DNA of 64,000 nt from Haliscomenobacter sp040403615. GTDB lineage: Bacteria > Bacteroidota > Bacteroidia > Chitinophagales > Saprospiraceae. The stretch lies in contig NZ_JBBAKG010000023.1 of assembly GCF_040403615.1 (NCBI RefSeq), forward strand, positions 1 to 64,000, given 5' to 3'. This document shows, one piece after another, positions 16,981 through 24,925 of the stretch (positions are counted from its first letter, which is position 1; every line of letters starts with the position of its first letter). The position numbers were made by a program, and so were the translations under genes. Under the pieces are notes generated by a model. That model did not search any database, was not told the DNA's origin, and saw only the letters and a program-made list of their open reading frames with translations.

Positions 16981-19900
16981 ATGAAAACAAAAATGCTCCT
17001 GACCACACTCTTCTTTTTTACCCTGGCGCTTAGTCAAATCCAGGCCCAACCTTACGATGCCAAGCTTTTCGATGCCATGCGTTGGCGCATGATCGGGCCG
17101 CACCGCGGAGGGCGCACCGTAGGCGCAGTCGGTGTCCCCCAACAACCCAATGTGTTTTACATCGGGGTCAATCACGGAGGTGTTTGGAAAACCACCGACT
17201 TTGGCCGTACCTGGAAACCGATATTTGATGATCAACCCACCGGATCGATTGGCGATGTGGGAGTAGCGCCTTCCAACCCCAATGTGCTATATGTGGCCAG
17301 CGGCGAAGGGCTGCAACGTCCCGATCTATCCGTGGGCGACGGCATGTACAAATCCACCGATGCTGGCAAAACCTGGCAGCACCTGGGACTCAGCGACGGG
17401 TTGCAAATTGGTGGACTGGATATCGACCCCAAAAACGAAAACCGCGTTTTTGCCGCTGTACTGGGTCACCCGTATGGCCCCAATACCGAACGAGGCGTGT
17501 ACCGCACCACCGATGGCGGCAAAACTTGGCAGCGTGTGCTGTACAAAGACGAAAACACTGGCGCCATTCAGGTCACTATTGATCCCAGCAATCCCAATAC
17601 CGTTTACGCTTCCCTTTGGGCTGGTCGGCAGGGCCCCTGGGAAAACGGTGCCTGGCAAGGCCCCGAAAGCGGCTTTTACAAATCGACTGATGGAGGCGAT
17701 ACCTGGAAAAAACAAACCAAAGGACTGCCCACCTTCGCAGAAGGTTTGGGTCGGATTGGATTTTGCATCGCGCCCAGCAATCCCAAACGTCTGTACGCCA
17801 CCGTTGATGCGCCCAAAGGCGGCATTTACCGCAGCGACGATGGCGGTGAATCCTGGACGCTGATGAACCCAGATCCTCGCCTCTGGGGTCGGGGAAGCGA
17901 TTTTGCCGAAGTAAAGGTTGACCCTAAAAATCCTGACATTGTTTTTTCCGCCAATGTTGTCACTTGGAAATCTACCGATGGTGGCAAAAACTGGAAAGCC
18001 TTCCGTGGCGCCCCTGGTGGCGACGATTACCACCGCATCTGGATCAATCCCGATGATTCCAACATCATCCTGCTGGCCAGCGATCAAGGAGCCATCATTA
18101 CCGTGAATGGCGGTGAAACGTTTAGTTCCTGGTACAACCAGCCTACGGCGCAGTTTTACCACGTGAGTACCGACAATGCCTTTCCCTACAATGTATACGG
18201 TGGCCAACAAGAAAGTGGCTCGGTGGGCATTGCTTCCCGGGGCAACGATGGCCGCATCACTTTCCGCGAATGGCACCCAGTGGGGGTCGAAGAATATGGT
18301 TATGTAGCTGCTGACCCTTTAGATCCAAACATCATTTACGGGGGTAAAATCACCAAATTCGACAAACGGACGGGGCAAAACCAAAACATAGCGCCCGAGG
18401 CGGTGCGCAGTGGCAAGTACCGCTTCATTCGTACTGCTCCAGTGTTGTTTTCACCAATCGATCCTAAAACGCTCTTTTTTGCGGGAAATGTACTGTTCAA
18501 AACCCAAAACGGCGGCAACTCCTGGGAAGTCATCAGTCCGGATCTGACCCGCGAAACTTACGATATCCCCGCCAGTGTGGGGGTGTTCACCACGCCAGAC
18601 ATGAAAACCATGCCACGGCGGGGCGTTATTTACACCGTGGCACCTTCGCCACTCGATGTCAACCTCATTTGGGCCGGAACGGATGACGGGTACATCCAAG
18701 TGACCCGCGATGGGGGCAAGACCTGGACGAACGTGACCCCGCCAGCCATTACCTCCTGGAGCAAAGTGTCCATCATGGAGGCCAGCCATTTTGACCCCAA
18801 TACGGCCTATGCTGCCGTAAACCGCATCCGCTGCGACGATTTGCGCCCACACATCTACCGCACCCGCGATGGGGGCAAAACCTGGCAGGAAATTGTGACA
18901 GGTTTGCCCAATGATCCCATCAATTCCGTCAAGGAAGATCCCCTCCAGAAAGGCTTGTTGTTTGCAGGTTCTGAGCGGATGGTCTCCGTTTCTTTCGATG
19001 ATGGCGAGCATTGGCAGCCGCTCAGATTGAACATGCCCGCCACTTCAATCCGCGATTTGGTGATCAAAGACGATGACATTGTAGTGGGTACGCATGGACG
19101 TTCTTTCTGGATTCTGGACGACATCACGCCGCTGCGGCAATTGACCAAAGCTTTGGTTGCGCAAAATTCGATCTTGTTCAAACCTCAAACGGCTTATCGG
19201 GTGCGTTGGAACATGAACACCGATACCCCTGTACCGCAAGAAGAAGCTGCTGGCGAAAATCCACCAGATGGAGCAGTAATCAATTATTACCTGAAAAATC
19301 AAAGCGAGGTAACGCTGGTGATTTATGATAAGTTTGGCACAGTGGTTCGTAGTTACAGTACCAATGACAAACCCATCGAAATCAACCCTGGCAATGTACC
19401 TCCTTATTGGATTCGGCCGCAACAAATTTTGTCGGGAGCACCCGGATCACACCGTTTCCTTTGGGATTTGCACTACACGCCACTGGATGAACCGGTATCT
19501 TTTTCGATTGCAGCAACTTATCAGAATACTGCTCCAGAACCAACGGGCCCTTGGGTATTGCCTGATACCTATGTGCTCAGACTCGTAGTAGATGGTCAAT
19601 CGCTGACTCAAAACCTGACGGTTAAAATGGACCCACGGGTAAGCAGCACGACTGCACAATTGAAGCAGCAGCACGATTTGTCGCTGGATTGTTACAAGGG
19701 TAAGCAAAAAGTGACCGAGTTGGAAGCAGCGGCCGCCAGTTTGCGCAAGCAAGTGGCACTGACGTTGCCGATGATCAAAAAAGGCCCACTCACTAACTCT
19801 TTGCAACAATTGGATCAAACCATTGCAAGCATCCAAAACAATGAATTGGGTCGCCTGAATCGGGCCTTTGGAGGCGTTTTCAGCGGATTGCAAGAGACCG

Positions 19901-20052
19901 ATATGCCTGCTACTACCCAGGCTATCGCGGCTGCACAGGAGTCGAAGAGCAATCTTGAACAAGTCACCAAGAAATGGGATGCTCTGTACAAAGAGGTATT
20001 GCCGGGTATTAATGAGCAATTAAAGAAAATGAAATTGCAGGGGATTGAATAA
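16981..20052 (+). CDS. Sortilin/VPS10-type BNR beta-propeller exoprotein
   Basis: A 1023-residue exported protein with signal peptide MKTKMLLTTLFFFTLALSQIQAQ. It contains at least seven BNR/Asp-box repeats of the form S/T-x-D-G-G-x-T/S-W (for example TTDGGKTW, STDGGDTW, SDDGGESW, STDGGKNW). These are spaced through residues 50-640 and define one or two sortilin-type propellers. A C-terminal FlgD-like beta domain (EVTLVIYDKFGTVVRSY, about 765-860) and a helical tail of about 120 residues follow. Family members are annotated loosely as glycosyl hydrolases; no catalytic acid is identifiable here. It lacks a T9SS sorting domain, so it is probably periplasmic. Confidence 0.85.
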   Translation: MKTKMLLTTLFFFTLALSQIQAQPYDAKLFDAMRWRMIGPHRGGRTVGAVGVPQQPNVFYIGVNHGGVWKTTDFGRTWKPIFDDQPTGSIGDVGVAPSNPNVLYVASGEGLQRPDLSVGDGMYKSTDAGKTWQHLGLSDGLQIGGLDIDPKNENRVFAAVLGHPYGPNTERGVYRTTDGGKTWQRVLYKDENTGAIQVTIDPSNPNTVYASLWAGRQGPWENGAWQGPESGFYKSTDGGDTWKKQTKGLPTFAEGLGRIGFCIAPSNPKRLYATVDAPKGGIYRSDDGGESWTLMNPDPRLWGRGSDFAEVKVDPKNPDIVFSANVVTWKSTDGGKNWKAFRGAPGGDDYHRIWINPDDSNIILLASDQGAIITVNGGETFSSWYNQPTAQFYHVSTDNAFPYNVYGGQQESGSVGIASRGNDGRITFREWHPVGVEEYGYVAADPLDPNIIYGGKITKFDKRTGQNQNIAPEAVRSGKYRFIRTAPVLFSPIDPKTLFFAGNVLFKTQNGGNSWEVISPDLTRETYDIPASVGVFTTPDMKTMPRRGVIYTVAPSPLDVNLIWAGTDDGYIQVTRDGGKTWTNVTPPAITSWSKVSIMEASHFDPNTAYAAVNRIRCDDLRPHIYRTRDGGKTWQEIVTGLPNDPINSVKEDPLQKGLLFAGSERMVSVSFDDGEHWQPLRLNMPATSIRDLVIKDDDIVVGTHGRSFWILDDITPLRQLTKALVAQNSILFKPQTAYRVRWNMNTDTPVPQEEAAGENPPDGAVINYYLKNQSEVTLVIYDKFGTVVRSYSTNDKPIEINPGNVPPYWIRPQQILSGAPGSHRFLWDLHYTPLDEPVSFSIAATYQNTAPEPTGPWVLPDTYVLRLVVDGQSLTQNLTVKMDPRVSSTTAQLKQQHDLSLDCYKGKQKVTELEAAAASLRKQVALTLPMIKKGPLTNSLQQLDQTIASIQNNELGRLNRAFGGVFSGLQETDMPATTQAIAAAQESKSNLEQVTKKWDALYKEVLPGINEQLKKMKLQGIE

Positions 20053-20080
20053 GGCAGCCTAAATCACCAATTTGACATGA

Positions 20081-20176
20081 TGTTTCGCGCAGATTTTACA
20101 CAGATTAATTCGCAGATTTCACACAGATTTTTCCGTGAAAATCTGCGAATTAATCTGCGTCAAATCTGCGTGAACA
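20081..20176. repeat. Inverted repeat of the 'atctgcgtgaa' family, second copy
   Basis: Left arm 20081-20120 and right arm 20137-20176 are inverted copies matching at roughly nine of ten positions. In the right arm the heptamer atctgcg recurs at 20141, 20153 and 20164, an 11-12 bp spacing. It lies between the convergent propeller-protein and AEC genes and shares the motif with 1761-1846. Confidence 0.7.
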
Positions 20177-20203
20177 AAAACTTCCAATAATAAGGCGTCA
20201 TAC

Positions 20204-21127
20204 TTAAGGTATCAATCCCAGCACCAAAACCAGCACCCACATCAAGCCAAAACTGATCAACAGGGAGATGTTGAGCAGGGTGCCAGCAATGCGCGAATCA
20301 AAGTTCATTTCATCGGAAAAAGGTAAAATGGTCATGCCCAGAGGCAGTAGCACGCAGATGATCAGCACGCTTTGCATGAGCGAGGGCGGGAGAAAAAAAT
20401 ACAGAATGGCCACCATCGATAAACCCACCACATAGCGGATGCTCAATACTTTGGAGATGGCCTTCAGTTGATTTTTATCCAGGTTGAAACTCAAATAAAC
20501 GCCCATCAACAACAGTACCAGCGGTTTATTGCCCTTGGCCAATACATCCAAAGCATCGAATACCAGGGGTGGCATTGGAATCGACAAGGCATTGATGCTC
20601 AAACCCACAAACAAGCCCAAAAATGGAGGAAGACTGAAAACGCGCTTCAAAATGGCTTTCCAATCAAGACCCGCTGCGCTGCCACCCGATGCGAAAAAGC
20701 GCCCCAGGGGGTAAACTACGCCAAACGCAATCAGGGTATTGCCGATGTCGAACATTACCGCATACACCAGTGCTTCCTTGCCAAACAAGCCCTCAATAAT
20801 GGGGAAACCAAACAAACCCACATTGGCGGTTCCTGCGCCCATGGTGAGTACGCCACGCAAGTCATTGGTGTAATTGGAAAACCAAAACCAGGCGATACTC
20901 AGCATGATCACGCAAAAGCCAATGCAAAACAAGGGGATCAAAAACAATCCTGGATCCAACTGCACTCGCGCCGTAGACACAATCATCAAGGCGGGAAAAG
21001 TGGTGTGCATCAGAAATCTGGAAATTGTCTTGCCGTCTTTTTCGGTAACAAAGTCATATTTTTTCAACAAAAACCCCAAAAGGATGATGCTGAGCGTGAT
21101 GACAAAGACGTTGTTCGCTTGGGTCAT
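20204..21127 (-). CDS. AEC family transporter
   Basis: A 307-residue integral membrane protein with about ten helices in two five-helix halves, as in auxin-efflux-carrier family proteins. Recognisable blocks are FLLKKYDFVTEKDGKTISRFLMHTTFPALM at the N-terminus, GAGTANVGLFGFPIIEGLFG in the middle and a PLGMTILPFSDEMN segment near the end. Bacterial members export or import carboxylates such as malate; the substrate here is unknown. It follows the AbiEii gene by 18 bp on the same strand and may be co-transcribed with it, although no functional link is evident. Confidence 0.85.
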   Translation of the reverse strand: MTQANNVFVITLSIILLGFLLKKYDFVTEKDGKTISRFLMHTTFPALMIVSTARVQLDPGLFLIPLFCIGFCVIMLSIAWFWFSNYTNDLRGVLTMGAGTANVGLFGFPIIEGLFGKEALVYAVMFDIGNTLIAFGVVYPLGRFFASGGSAAGLDWKAILKRVFSLPPFLGLFVGLSINALSIPMPPLVFDALDVLAKGNKPLVLLLMGVYLSFNLDKNQLKAISKVLSIRYVVGLSMVAILYFFLPPSLMQSVLIICVLLPLGMTILPFSDEMNFDSRIAGTLLNISLLISFGLMWVLVLVLGLIP

Positions 21128-21145
21128 GGTCGGTGCAGCTTGAGA

Positions 21146-21958
21146 TTAGAGTTGTCCAAATGTCTTGAAGTGTCGATTTACAGCTCGATTTATTCCTTCG
21201 AATTTTGGGAGGTCAGCAATTTGGTGATTTAGATACTGATTCCATAAGTTTTCAAATTGTTTGGATTTTCGTTTCCATGTAGTCAAAAACTGGGTTGCTT
21301 GATGTCCTTTGTGTTGGGCTTTTGCAACAAACTCAAGCTTTAATAATTCTAAATCCAATTCTGTTTCTTCAAGTAAATACCAAATGTCATAAAGATCTCT
21401 GGGTTGAGTTCGACCCATCAAAGCAACTAATTTTTCTATCATAATTTCTTCAAGTGGATAACAGCGCAATAGGAATTGATCAGGCGGTAAATCTGGATAG
21501 TTCTTAAAAATAGGACGATCATGAGGGGGGTATAATAATTTTTCACCTCGGGTTATGTCCACTTTTACAGATTTGCTGTCAATTTTTCCACCAAGTGGGC
21601 CTAAGAAATAAATGTAAAAGGCTATACTGCCACTGATGTGAACCTCAAGCGGACTTAATTTGAGTTGTATTCCGGATTCTTCTTCAATCGCATTTATCGC
21701 TTCATTGAAACCATCAATAAGTTTTTCGTTGCTTATTGTATCTGGAACAAGTGTGAAATCCAAATCTTCAGAAAATCGATAATTAGCAAAATATACCATT
21801 TTCAAAACTGTGCCACCTTTAAAAACTAAACTGTTACGCAGCAACTCTATTTGTGAAATGCCCCAAAGCAGCCAATTGATGACGTAATCTTTTTCAATTT
21901 GCGTGTCATTGACTTTATTCTTGCCTGCAATGATTTGAATGTCTTTGGGTTTAAGCAT
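21146..21958 (-). CDS. AbiEii-type nucleotidyltransferase toxin
   Basis: A 270-residue protein of the AbiEii/AbiGii nucleotidyltransferase toxin family. The family pattern K-G-G-T (VFKGGTVLKMVYFANYRFSEDLDFTL) holds the R-F-S-x-D-x-D metal-binding motif. Later blocks include PLEEIMIEKLVALMGRTQPRDLYDIW, the conserved motif IV. In the characterised AbiE system the toxin transfers nucleotides onto tRNA, halting growth and limiting phage. The gene begins one base before the end of the AbiEi gene, so the pair is coupled. Confidence 0.9.
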   Translation of the reverse strand: MLKPKDIQIIAGKNKVNDTQIEKDYVINWLLWGISQIELLRNSLVFKGGTVLKMVYFANYRFSEDLDFTLVPDTISNEKLIDGFNEAINAIEEESGIQLKLSPLEVHISGSIAFYIYFLGPLGGKIDSKSVKVDITRGEKLLYPPHDRPIFKNYPDLPPDQFLLRCYPLEEIMIEKLVALMGRTQPRDLYDIWYLLEETELDLELLKLEFVAKAQHKGHQATQFLTTWKRKSKQFENLWNQYLNHQIADLPKFEGINRAVNRHFKTFGQL

Positions 21959-22785
21959 CAGTTGAAGTTTACAGATAAGATGGTTTCTTCATCCAAATTT
22001 TGAATGATACCCCAACGACTCAGCATATGTCCTGATTTAGGCAAAGCAGTATCCAAGAGAACGTAGGTCTGAGAATGTTTAACCAGATCATTTAGTTCAC
22101 GAGACAGCTCTGGTAGAATATCCAGTGTCTCTAATAAGTATCCTATCCTTCGGATTGCTCCATCTGAATCAAATAAACGGATGTACTCCAACAATTTCTC
22201 TTGATTTAAATCTTGGCGTGATTTGTACAATGCTCGGCCTAATTCAGAAATTCCTCCGGCGTATTGGGGCATAAATGCACAATCTATGAAGGTCTTTTCC
22301 AGATCGGAGCAATTTATTCTAAAGGTTCCTTCTTGCACCCATTTCTTAGTGATACCAAAGAAATGCTTAGAATTGTGGGCAATGAATTGAAACGGAATGC
22401 CATTGATGACCTGCAAAGTTGGCCGTAACGAACGACTAACTACCACTTGTTCACCTAAAGAGGGTTGTACTGTTTGGTCATGCAATGCAAGGGCACTGTA
22501 GTATCCAATATAATAAGGAGTATCTCTAGCCAAGTGATGAGCAACTACATGCCAGTTTGGAAAATAAGTTTCAGGATCCCGATCATAGGGGATGATGTGG
22601 TACAATCCATCTCGCAAACGCATGAGTAATCCCTTGCGAACCATATCACTCAATAGCCGACGTACAATTGGTTCATCATTTTTTTCCAAAATTTGTGTAG
22701 CATCAGAAATGCAAAAATACTCCATGTTTTTCATGTAAAGTCCTTGGAGCAGTAGTGCGGCGGATTTTCCAATGGTTTTGAGCAC
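21958..22785 (-). CDS. AbiEi-type antitoxin / transcriptional repressor
   Basis: A 275-residue protein with an N-terminal winged-helix (YFCISDATQILEKNDEPIVRRLLSDMVRKGLLMRLRDGLYHIIP) and a C-terminal antitoxin domain containing the family block ALALHDQTVQPSLGEQVVVSRS. The start is a GTG at 22785, which keeps the helix before the HTH that the family has; ATGs at 22734 and 22725 are alternatives. In AbiE systems this protein represses its own promoter and antagonises the toxin. The promoter should lie in 22786-22867, an A/T-rich gap shared with no other start. Confidence 0.85.
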   Translation of the reverse strand: MLKTIGKSAALLLQGLYMKNMEYFCISDATQILEKNDEPIVRRLLSDMVRKGLLMRLRDGLYHIIPYDRDPETYFPNWHVVAHHLARDTPYYIGYYSALALHDQTVQPSLGEQVVVSRSLRPTLQVINGIPFQFIAHNSKHFFGITKKWVQEGTFRINCSDLEKTFIDCAFMPQYAGGISELGRALYKSRQDLNQEKLLEYIRLFDSDGAIRRIGYLLETLDILPELSRELNDLVKHSQTYVLLDTALPKSGHMLSRWGIIQNLDEETILSVNFN

Positions 22786-22867
22786 GTGTTGATTTTGTGT
22801 TTAAAAACGAAACAAAGTTACATCAAAATACAATATTTTTTTGTGTTTTTTTTGGCAATATTTTGAA

Positions 22868-24694
22868 TTACTTCACCACCGAAACCATCACCTTCGACGC
22901 ATTCGCCCCTGTTCGGTAAACCCGATGCTCTGCCTTCACGTAATCACTGGCCTTGGCCGTAAAGATATTCGGTACAAATTTTTGTGGGTTGCGGTCAATC
23001 ACGGGAAACCAGGTGCTTTGTACCTGCACCATGATTTTGTGGCCTTTCTGGAAGGTATGATCCGATTGCAAGAGATCGACGTTGTATTCCACTACCTCGT
23101 TGGGTTTGACGGGCAATGGCGTTTCAAAACTTTTGCGGAAGCGACCTCTCAGCACGTCGGCAGTTACAATTTGCTGGTAGCCGCTCATTTTGAGGTTTTT
23201 TGCATCCAGGGCAGGATAGACATCGATCAGTTTCACGATCCAGTCGGCGTCAGAGGCGCTGGTGGAAGCAAAAAGATCGGCGATTACCTTGCCGGTGATG
23301 GTTACGTCATTTTCCAATACATCGGTTTCCCAACTCAACACATCGGGGCGGCCATCTACAAAACGTTGGTCTTCCGTCATCCAGGTAAACCAGCGTGAAC
23401 CAGGGCCATAGGTCTGTTCGATGGGGCGGGTACGATAAGGAACGGGATTGGCGGGATCGGAGATGAAACTGTCGAAACCAGTGCTGGCTTTAGGTTGGTC
23501 AAAAGACAATTTTCCGTCGGCATGGAAATACAAGGCTTGTTGGATGGCTTGTTTTGTAGGCCATGAATCATACCGCTTCCACTGGTTGGAACCCGTTTGA
23601 AAAGTAATGGCTTCCGCAAATTTCCCGTCGCCCTTGCCTTTAAGGTGATAATTGAACCATCCGAGCTGGATTTCTTCGCGGAAAGTTTTGGAGGTTGGTG
23701 CGTCAAACTGCAAATTGCCCAAACTGCGTCCTTCTGAACGTGACCAACCACCGTGGTTCCATGGGCCGATCACAATGCAATTCAAGTTGTTTTTGTCCTG
23801 TTTTTCCAACAGTTCGTACATGAAAAGAGGGCCAGCAAAATCTTCCTGGTCAAACCATCCCGCCACGTGTTGGGTCGGAACGGTCAGCGGGCGATTGGCA
23901 AAGCGGGTGAACAAGGATTGTTTTTTCCAAAAATCATCGTAATTGGGATGATTGACGAAATTGTCCCAGGAAGGAATGGTATGCTTGAAATACTTGTCAT
24001 TGACGTTGGACAATGGGCCCAGGCGCAAGTACCAATCGTAATTGTCGTAGGTATCAAAAGGAAACAAGGTGTCAATTTTACCCGCTTCCTCCATAAATGC
24101 GTAATCAAAGCCGTAGCTTAGGCGAAAAGCTCCGTTGTGGTGCATGTCGTCGTTGATGAACCAGTCGGCTGGGGTGGCTTGCTCGGAAATGGCCTTGAGT
24201 GCGGGGTGCGGATCGATGAGCGCCATCATGCTGGTCCAACCGCCATAAGAAATGCCAAATACGCCAACTTTGCCGTTGTTGTTGCCAATGTTTTTCAACA
24301 ACCAATCAATGGTATCGTAGGTGTCGGTGCTTTCATCAATGCTGTTGGGCAACTTAGGATCGCGGGTCATGCGCAGCATTTCAAACTTGCCTTCAGACAA
24401 GTAGCGCCCCCGAATGTCTTGATCAACAAAAATGAAACCTTCTTTGGCGAGTTCTGGGTTCGAGCGCTCAGGATAAGGGGATTCGGCAACACCGTAGGGC
24501 GTTCGGCTCAACAAGAAGGGGAGTGGGTCTTTGCTGTTTTTGGGTATAAAAATTAAGGTGTTCAATTTGATGCCATCGCGCATGGGGATCATCACCATTT
24601 TTCTTTCGTATCGGGAGTCTGGTGCGGGTTCTTGGGCCTGGAGGGTGGTGCAGAAGACAATCAGCAATAGAAAGAGTGGGAAGAATGGTTTCAT
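22868..24694 (-). CDS. CocE/NonD-type exported hydrolase (X-Pro dipeptidyl-peptidase S15-like)
   Basis: A 608-residue exported alpha/beta-hydrolase. The ATG at 24694 gives a signal peptide (MKPFFPLFLLLIVFCTTLQAQ); the frame upstream to 24772 is not plausible. Residues about 35-330 form the hydrolase core with the DQDIRGRYLSEG block, the nucleophile motif GISYGG and the late FAGPLFMYELLEKQ/GPWNHGGW region holding the probable His. The C-terminal part is the jelly-roll X-Pro-dipeptidyl-peptidase domain. Members hydrolyse peptides or esters such as acyl-amino-acid esters; the substrate here is open. Confidence 0.9.
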   Translation of the reverse strand: MKPFFPLFLLLIVFCTTLQAQEPAPDSRYERKMVMIPMRDGIKLNTLIFIPKNSKDPLPFLLSRTPYGVAESPYPERSNPELAKEGFIFVDQDIRGRYLSEGKFEMLRMTRDPKLPNSIDESTDTYDTIDWLLKNIGNNNGKVGVFGISYGGWTSMMALIDPHPALKAISEQATPADWFINDDMHHNGAFRLSYGFDYAFMEEAGKIDTLFPFDTYDNYDWYLRLGPLSNVNDKYFKHTIPSWDNFVNHPNYDDFWKKQSLFTRFANRPLTVPTQHVAGWFDQEDFAGPLFMYELLEKQDKNNLNCIVIGPWNHGGWSRSEGRSLGNLQFDAPTSKTFREEIQLGWFNYHLKGKGDGKFAEAITFQTGSNQWKRYDSWPTKQAIQQALYFHADGKLSFDQPKASTGFDSFISDPANPVPYRTRPIEQTYGPGSRWFTWMTEDQRFVDGRPDVLSWETDVLENDVTITGKVIADLFASTSASDADWIVKLIDVYPALDAKNLKMSGYQQIVTADVLRGRFRKSFETPLPVKPNEVVEYNVDLLQSDHTFQKGHKIMVQVQSTWFPVIDRNPQKFVPNIFTAKASDYVKAEHRVYRTGANASKVMVSVVK

Positions 24695-24810
24695 AGGTTT
24701 TATTTTTTGATGGCGATGATCAATTTGGTTTCGCATTGATTTTCCGAAAATCTGCACGAAACTAAAATACATTACTTACTCAGATTAAGCAGGCAGCTTC
24801 GCTGCTTTGA

Positions 24811-24918
24811 TTTTCCACCACCTTAGGCACTTCAGACACCTAAGACCCACCTGAGAATCCGAGAACAGTATTCTTCATGTGACTCTTAGGTGTCTGAAGT
24901 GCCTAAGGTGGTGGAAAA
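24811..24918. terminator. Perfect 35-bp inverted repeat of the 'ccacctaag' family
   Basis: Arms 24811-24845 and 24884-24918 are perfectly complementary over 35 bp around a 38-base loop. A flanking gcagcttcgctgctt lies at 24794-24808. The right arm ends 8 bp before the stop of the HEAT-DUF1080 gene, so it is placed to end that transcript. A related element with the same outer gctgctt motif is at 60937-61020. Confidence 0.75.
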
Positions 24919-24925
24919 ATGTGAG

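Noticed and set aside
17326..18276. 316-codon minus-strand frame
   Set aside because: It is antisense to the BNR-repeat protein; the periodic repeats of that gene keep the opposite frame open.
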